From an uncultured Bacillota bacterium (GTDB lineage: Bacteria > Bacillota > Clostridia > Peptostreptococcales > Anaerovoracaceae), in contig CASFMJ010000022.1 of NCBI GenBank assembly GCA_949295785.1, forward strand, positions 1-53,897: a stretch of 53,897 bases of DNA, written 5' to 3'. Numbering within the stretch: the stretch's first letter is position 1; every line of letters begins with the position of its first letter. Positions 48,752 through 53,897 of the stretch are shown here, in pieces. Under the pieces are notes generated by a model. It was not told where the DNA came from. It worked only from the letters and a program-made list of their open reading frames with translations, and made no database searches. The position numbers and the translations under genes are program-made.

Positions 48752-51700
48752 ATGGTTTACAGAATATTTGTAGAGAAAAAAACCGGTCTTGACAATGAGG
48801 CTGCAGCTCTGAAAAGTGACATAAACGAGCTTCTGCAGATAAAAAGTGTTGAAGCTGTCAGGGTTTTCAACAGATATGATGTTGACAACATCACTGAGGA
48901 ATTGTTCAGATATTCAGTAAATACAGTATTTTCTGAGCCACAGCTGGATAATGTTACAGAAACCCTTCCTGAAGCGGATGTGATATTTGCTGTTGAGTTT
49001 CTTCCGGGACAGTTTGACCAGAGAGCTTCTTCTGCTGCCGAGTGTATACAGATAATATCAAGAGGCGAAAGGCCTGCTGTAAAAACAGCCAAGGTATATG
49101 CTCTGTACGGAAATATCAAAAGCGAAGAAGCTGATGCCGTCAAAAAGTATGTGATAAATGCAGTAGAAGCAAGAGAAGCCGATATGGCACTGCCTGAAAC
49201 ACTGGAGACAGAATATGATATACCTGAATCAGTAGAAGTTCTGAGTGGTTTCAGAAAGATGGATGATGACGGACTTGCTGGATTTATCAGAGACAGAGGC
49301 CTTGCAATGGATCTGGCTGATATAAAGATGTGCAGGGAATATTTCACAAAAGAACACAGAGACCCTACCATCACAGAGATAAAAATGATTGATACATACT
49401 GGTCCGATCACTGCCGACACACTACTTTCAATACCATAATAGACAGCGTCCGTTTTGAAGATGACGGTCTGAAAAAAGCATATGAAAGATATATAAAGCT
49501 GAGAAAGACTATTGGCAGAACTAAACCGGTAACACTGATGGACATCGGGACAATAGCTGCTAAATATCTCAAGTCCCGGGGAAAGCTCAGCAAGCTGGAT
49601 GAGTCAGATGAGATAAACGCCTGTACTGTAAAGATAAAAGTGACAGTAGACGGCAATGAAGAGGACTGGCTGTTGCTTTTCAAAAACGAGACTCACAATC
49701 ATCCGACGGAGATAGAACCCTTTGGAGGAGCTGCTACATGCGTAGGCGGAGCTATAAGAGATCCGCTTTCAGGAAGAAGCTATGTATATGCAGCTATGAG
49801 AGTCACCGGAGCAGGAGATCCACTTGTACCTGTATCAGATACCATACCAGGTAAATTGCCTCAGCGCAAACTGGTAACCACAGCAGCTGCCGGATACAGC
49901 TCATACGGAAATCAGATAGGTCTTACTACAGGACAGGTAGATGAGATATATCACCCGGGATATGTAGCCAAGAGGATGGAAATAGGCGCAGTAATAGGTG
50001 CTGCACCTGCAGATAATGTGATAAGAGAAGTTCCGGCTGCAGGCGACAGAGTTATCCTTCTTGGAGGAAGAACAGGAAGAGATGGCTGCGGAGGAGCTAC
50101 AGGATCATCAAAATCCCATGATGTATCATCTCTCGAAAGCTGTGGAGCAGAGGTGCAGAAAGGTAATGCTCCAGAGGAAAGAAAACTCCAGAGACTCTTC
50201 AGAAACCCACATGCTTCAAGGCTGATAAAAAGATGTAACGATTTCGGAGCAGGAGGCGTTTCGGTGGCTATAGGAGAACTGGCTGACGGACTTCTGATCG
50301 ATCTCAATAAGGTGCCTAAAAAGTATGAAGGTCTGGACGGAACAGAACTTGCCATAAGTGAATCACAGGAGAGAATGGCAGTTGTTGTTGCCGAAAAGGA
50401 TGTGGATACATTCTGCCGACTGGCAAAAGAAGAGAATCTGGAGGCTACGGTAGTGGCCCGTGTCACAGAAGAACCGAGACTTTCCATGTACTGGAACGGA
50501 GCAAATATAGTCAACATTTCAAGAGAATTTCTGGATTCAAACGGAGCAGAAAAACACATAGAGATAAAAACCCCTGTATCTTCTGATTATGCAAGGAAAA
50601 CAGACGGATCTTTCTACGAGAACTATAAAAAACTGGCAGGAGATCTGAATGTATGTTCAAAACGCGGACTGTCAGAAAGATTTGACTCCACCATAGGAGC
50701 AGGCACGGTGCTTATGCCTTTCGGGGGAAAATACCAGAGAACCCCTATACAGGCCATGGCACATAAGATTGCTGTGGAAAAAGGTGATACAGATACATGC
50801 AGTCTGATGGCGTGGGGATACAATCCGTATATAACAGAAAAAGATCCTTACAGCGGAGCATATCTTGCAGTGGCAGAATCTGTATCCAAGCTGGTGGCAG
50901 AAGGTGCCGCATTTGAAGATGTTTATCTTTCATTTCAGGAATATTTTGAGAAACTGGGCAATGATCCTGATAAATGGGGAATGCCTATGGCAGCTCTGCT
51001 TGGCGCCCTTGATGCACAGCTGGATCTGGAAGTCTGCGCCATCGGCGGAAAAGACTCCATGAGCGGAACTTTTGAGGATATGCACGTTCCTCCTACACTG
51101 GTATCCTTTGCTGTAACAACAGAAAAAACAGATAACATATTATCGCCTGAGTTCAAAAAAGCGCAAAACGGTGTGTACCTGTTCAGACCTGAATATGATG
51201 AAAAGGGGCTGCCGAAAGGAAACTCTTTAAAAGAACTGTTTCATAAGATAACAGGTCTTATGAGAGACGGAAAAGTTCTCGCATGCTATACTCCGGGGTT
51301 TGGAGGAATAGCAGAGGCAGTTTTAAAGATGTCCATGGGTAACAGTATCGGATTTGAATTTAACGATGCGCTTACAAACGATCAGATATTCGGATACTGC
51401 TACGGTGCATTTATCGCAGAATCAGAAGACGATCTTTCAGCTGATGGCGGACTGCTTATAGGTAATACAACTGCAGAACAGGTAATAGCCGGCAAGGAAA
51501 GAATTTCTCTTAAAGAATTGTGCGATATTTATGAAAACAAGCTGGAGCCTGTTTATCCATGTAACCTTGCATGTTCAGATAAGAAACCGGCCAATATTTC
51601 ATTTGAAACTGACAAAAAATTCTCGGCGGCTGTAAAGAATCCTGTGCCTAAGGTTCTTATACCTGTGTTCCCCGGAACCAACTGTGAATATGATACTGCC

Positions 51701-52441
51701 AAGGTTTTTGAAAAAGCAGGGGCAGAATCTGAGATATTTGTTATAAACAATCTTACGGCTGCTGATGTTGCTTTCTCCATTGAGGCCTTTGCCAGAAAAG
51801 TAAGAGAAAGCCAGATAATATTCATACCCGGCGGATTTTCAGGAGGGGATGAACCTGATGGTTCCGGCAAGCTTATAACGGCATTTTTCAGGAATCAGGA
51901 GATAAAAGAAGCTGTAACTCAGCTGCTTGAGGAAAGAGACGGACTCATGGCAGGCATATGTAACGGTTTCCAGGCACTTATAAAACTGGGTCTTGTACCG
52001 TTTGGAAAGATAACTGATACTGATGAGACTTTCCCCACACTGACATATAACAAGATAGCGCGTCATCAGTCAAAGCTGGTGCGCGTAAGGGTTGCCTCCA
52101 ACAATTCGCCATGGCTTTCAGCTACAAAGGTGGGCGATATATATACAGTGCCTGTTTCTCATGGAGAGGGCAGATTCATGGCTTCTGAAGAGCTTCTTTC
52201 GAGGATGGCAGGTGACGGAAGGATAATAACTCAATATGTGGACATGGACGGAAATGCCACTGATGAGATACAGTTCAATCCCAACGGCTCTGACTGGGCA
52301 GTGGAAGGCATAGTTTCGCCTGATGGAAGAGTGCTGGGCAAGATGGGTCATGCAGAAAGAATAGGAAACGGGCTGTATAAAAATGTTCCGGGTGTATTCG
52401 ACATGAAAATGTTTGAGTCTGCCGTGAAATATTTTAAATAA
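48752..52441 (+). CDS. purL: Phosphoribosylformylglycinamidine synthase, single-chain form
   Basis: 1229 residues: a PurS-like N-terminal domain (about 1-150), a linker, two synthetase halves (WSDHCRHTTF, KNETHNHPTEIEPFGGAAT, CGGATGSS) and a C-terminal glutaminase (from about 965). The glutaminase nucleophile is in MAGICNGFQAL and the His is in VSHGEGRF, so unlike PurF this amidotransferase is intact. It makes FGAM from FGAR, glutamine and ATP. The clostridial long type replaces separate purS, purQ and purL. Three nt after purD. Confidence 0.97.
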   Translation: MVYRIFVEKKTGLDNEAAALKSDINELLQIKSVEAVRVFNRYDVDNITEELFRYSVNTVFSEPQLDNVTETLPEADVIFAVEFLPGQFDQRASSAAECIQIISRGERPAVKTAKVYALYGNIKSEEADAVKKYVINAVEAREADMALPETLETEYDIPESVEVLSGFRKMDDDGLAGFIRDRGLAMDLADIKMCREYFTKEHRDPTITEIKMIDTYWSDHCRHTTFNTIIDSVRFEDDGLKKAYERYIKLRKTIGRTKPVTLMDIGTIAAKYLKSRGKLSKLDESDEINACTVKIKVTVDGNEEDWLLLFKNETHNHPTEIEPFGGAATCVGGAIRDPLSGRSYVYAAMRVTGAGDPLVPVSDTIPGKLPQRKLVTTAAAGYSSYGNQIGLTTGQVDEIYHPGYVAKRMEIGAVIGAAPADNVIREVPAAGDRVILLGGRTGRDGCGGATGSSKSHDVSSLESCGAEVQKGNAPEERKLQRLFRNPHASRLIKRCNDFGAGGVSVAIGELADGLLIDLNKVPKKYEGLDGTELAISESQERMAVVVAEKDVDTFCRLAKEENLEATVVARVTEEPRLSMYWNGANIVNISREFLDSNGAEKHIEIKTPVSSDYARKTDGSFYENYKKLAGDLNVCSKRGLSERFDSTIGAGTVLMPFGGKYQRTPIQAMAHKIAVEKGDTDTCSLMAWGYNPYITEKDPYSGAYLAVAESVSKLVAEGAAFEDVYLSFQEYFEKLGNDPDKWGMPMAALLGALDAQLDLEVCAIGGKDSMSGTFEDMHVPPTLVSFAVTTEKTDNILSPEFKKAQNGVYLFRPEYDEKGLPKGNSLKELFHKITGLMRDGKVLACYTPGFGGIAEAVLKMSMGNSIGFEFNDALTNDQIFGYCYGAFIAESEDDLSADGGLLIGNTTAEQVIAGKERISLKELCDIYENKLEPVYPCNLACSDKKPANISFETDKKFSAAVKNPVPKVLIPVFPGTNCEYDTAKVFEKAGAESEIFVINNLTAADVAFSIEAFARKVRESQIIFIPGGFSGGDEPDGSGKLITAFFRNQEIKEAVTQLLEERDGLMAGICNGFQALIKLGLVPFGKITDTDETFPTLTYNKIARHQSKLVRVRVASNNSPWLSATKVGDIYTVPVSHGEGRFMASEELLSRMAGDGRIITQYVDMDGNATDEIQFNPNGSDWAVEGIVSPDGRVLGKMGHAERIGNGLYKNVPGVFDMKMFESAVKYFK

Positions 52442-52443
52442 GC

Positions 52444-52472
52444 TTGACATGACTTTTATGCGGGTCTATAAT
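52444..52472 (+). promoter_or_regulatory. Full-consensus promoter of the CofE-like gene
   Basis: Perfect TTGACA (52444-52449), 17 bp, perfect TATAAT (52467-52472), starting 2 nt after the purL stop. Such a promoter should be very strong, giving a leader of about 50 nt. Confidence 0.9.
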
Positions 52473-52529
52473 AAAGAGTATTTTTTGAGACCGAATGTAA
52501 ATTATTTTACCATAAGGAGATGATTATAT

Positions 52530-53720
52530 ATGGAAAGACGAATAGGCACTGTTTCAAGAGGGCTCAGAGCTCCTATCATAAAAGAAGGGGATGATCTTCA
52601 GAAGATAGTCTGCGACACTTTTATGAATTGTATTGAAAACGGCGAATTTGAAATCGGCAGCAAAGATGTTCTTGCCGTTACCGAATCCATACTGGCACGT
52701 TCACAGGCCAACTATGCTACTAAAGACCAGCTTGCAAAAGATGTTAAAAATAAGCTGGGAGGAAAGACAGTAGGAGTAGTGTTCCCTATACTCAGCAGAA
52801 ACAGATTTGCCATATGCCTGAGGGGTATAGCCGCAGGGGCAGAAAAAGTTGTTCTGATGCTCAGCTATCCCAGTGACGAAGTAGGAAATCACCTTCTGGA
52901 TCTTGATCTGCTGGATGAAAAGGGTGTGGATCCGTATAAGGATGTACTGTCCCAGGAGCAGTTCGAGGGCCTTTTCGGAAAATCAAAGCATACATTTACA
53001 GATATAGATTATGTAAATTATTACAAAGATATAATTGAAGAAGAAGGCGCAAAGGCGCAGATAATATTTGCCAATGATCCGAGAAAAATACTGGATTATA
53101 CTGACAAGGTGATATGTGCAGATATTCATACCCGCGCCAGAACCAAGAGACTAATAAAAGCCGCAGGAGGAGATGTGGTACTGGGCATGGATGATCTTTT
53201 GACTGCATCTGTAGACGGTTCCGGATATAATCCCGATTATGGTATTCTGGGCTCAAACAAGGCTACAGAAGACAGCATCAAGCTGTTCCCGATAAACTGT
53301 CAGGAATTTGTTGACGGTGTGCAGGAAGAAATCAGAAAAAGAACAGGAAAGACCATAGAAGTCATGGTTTACGGTGATGGAGCTTTTAAAGATCCGGTAG
53401 GAAAAATCTGGGAACTGGCAGATCCTGTAGTTTCACCCGGATTCACTGCAGGACTTAAAGGACAGCCTAACGAACTGAAGCTTAAATACCTGGCAGACAA
53501 TGATTTTGCGGATCTGAGAGGAGATGAACTCAAGGCCGCCATTGAAGAAGCCATAAGAGAAAAAGATGATAATCTGGTAGGCCAGATGGTTACAGAGGGA
53601 ACTACCCCCAGAAGACTCACTGACTTACTGGGATCTTTGTGTGACCTTACATCCGGATCAGGCGATAAGGGAACACCATTCATATATATTCAGGGATATT
53701 TTGACAACTATACAGACTAA
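52530..53720 (+). CDS. CofE-like protein (F420-0:gamma-glutamyl ligase family)
   Basis: 396 residues. The family core is seen in the middle and C-terminal parts: KDVLAVTESILARSQANY, GDVVLGMDDLLTASVDGSG and VMVYGDGAFKDPVG. CofE adds glutamates to F420 in archaea and actinomycetes. Clostridia of this kind are not known to make F420 and no other cof gene is here, so the real substrate is probably something else. AAGGAG precedes the start. It has its own consensus promoter and terminator, so it is expressed apart from the purine operon. Confidence 0.8.
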   Translation: MERRIGTVSRGLRAPIIKEGDDLQKIVCDTFMNCIENGEFEIGSKDVLAVTESILARSQANYATKDQLAKDVKNKLGGKTVGVVFPILSRNRFAICLRGIAAGAEKVVLMLSYPSDEVGNHLLDLDLLDEKGVDPYKDVLSQEQFEGLFGKSKHTFTDIDYVNYYKDIIEEEGAKAQIIFANDPRKILDYTDKVICADIHTRARTKRLIKAAGGDVVLGMDDLLTASVDGSGYNPDYGILGSNKATEDSIKLFPINCQEFVDGVQEEIRKRTGKTIEVMVYGDGAFKDPVGKIWELADPVVSPGFTAGLKGQPNELKLKYLADNDFADLRGDELKAAIEEAIREKDDNLVGQMVTEGTTPRRLTDLLGSLCDLTSGSGDKGTPFIYIQGYFDNYTD

Positions 53721-53780
53721 AAATCGCTGAAAGATTTTAAACCGGTGTGCCGGGATATTATTGGACACAACAGTCATAAA

Positions 53781-53816
53781 GGCTCGGGCCGCTTTGTGCG
53801 GCCGCGGGCTTTTTTT
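53781..53816 (+). terminator. Intrinsic terminator of the CofE-like gene
   Basis: GC-rich stem GCTCGGGCCGC/GCGGCCGCGGGC (one bulge) with a TTTGT loop, then seven T. It is also the insertion target of the intron that starts two bases later. Confidence 0.9.
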
Positions 53817-53817
53817 A

Positions 53818-53897
53818 GTGCGCCTGGCGGCGCACGTTTCTAACGGGTGAAAGTCCCGAATCCGCCCGGTAGTGGGAAGGATATAGCCGAAGGCAAG
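53818..53897 (+). mobile_element. 5' end of a bacterial class-C group II intron (partial)
   Basis: Begins GTGCG, the group II 5' consensus, right after the terminator T-run. The next bases form domain I elements, including the hairpin GTGCGCC-TGGC-GGCGCAC and the ACGGGTGAAAGTCCCGAAT block usual in these introns. Class-C introns insert behind terminator hairpins, which is what is seen. Only 80 bases are in the window, so the reverse transcriptase gene cannot be seen. Confidence 0.88.

Noticed and set aside
49951..50559. 202-codon antisense frame within purL
   Set aside because: Low-complexity Ser/Pro/Ala composition is a shadow of the purL codons.

Overview
The window reads as a chromosomal stretch of a low-to-mid GC, strictly anaerobic Firmicute of class Clostridia. 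The evidence is strong AGGAGG-type ribosome binding sites, heavy use of ATA (Ile) and AGA (Arg) codons, the clostridial neighbours murB-rapZ-whiA, a complete V/A-type ATPase operon, a lysine-fermentation-type Kce enzyme, a glycyl-radical enzyme relic, an oxygen-sensitive type of PurF and a class-C group II intron. An amino-acid-fermenting Anaerovoracaceae/Family XIII-like organism is my guess at the lineage; the sequence alone does not prove it. I saw no rRNA, tRNA, CRISPR array or phage block.

Layout. 0-2.5 kb (- strand): a zinc-type ArsR repressor, D-serine dehydratase and a YfcE-like phosphoesterase. 2.5-9.2 kb (+): a degenerate Fic-fold protein, an AI-2E family permease, murB, a PHP hydrolase, rapZ, a Kce/BKACE enzyme with its own promoter and terminator, and whiA. 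Kce sits where many Firmicutes carry yvcK. 9.3-17.9 kb (+): nine-gene V/A-ATPase operon (H/G-I-K-E-C-F-A-B-D); the K ring subunit carries all five Na+ ligands of the Enterococcus hirae enzyme. 18.0-22.6 kb (-): a three-gene molybdoenzyme operon of a four-cluster Fe-S protein, an FAD/NAD(P)H oxidoreductase and a catalytic subunit fused at its N-terminus to its own TorD-type chaperone. mobA is divergent beside it, followed by rlmD and a threonine aldolase. This is the strongest candidate for a poorly described system: a soluble, pyridine-nucleotide-linked molybdenum reductase.

25.8-29.3 kb: GAPDH, an MFS permease, a PdaA-like deacetylase whose ribosome binding site lies inside a terminator hairpin, and an orphan promoter-terminator unit predicted to make a short RNA of about 140 nt. 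29.3-33.4 kb: a glycyl-radical enzyme (-) and a TRAP binding protein (+), both missing their N-termini and meeting head to head near 30.73 kb, then an intact TRAP permease (dctQ, dctM). 33.6-35.2 kb: a LexA-controlled UvrX-type polymerase and YolD-like partner. 35.3-40.8 kb: a CHAP peptidase, a radical SAM/SPASM protein, a YtcJ-type amidohydrolase, a camelysin/TasA-like exported protein and a TRIC-type channel.

41.2-52.4 kb (+): a purine operon, purE-C-F-M-N-purO-AICARFT-D-L. Its PurF lacks the glutaminase nucleophile, its last two IMP steps use an archaeal-type PurO plus a separate AICAR transformylase, and its PurL is the single-chain fusion. 52.5-53.7 kb: a CofE-like ligase behind a full-consensus promoter. 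The window ends in the first 80 bases of a class-C group II intron placed directly behind that gene's terminator.
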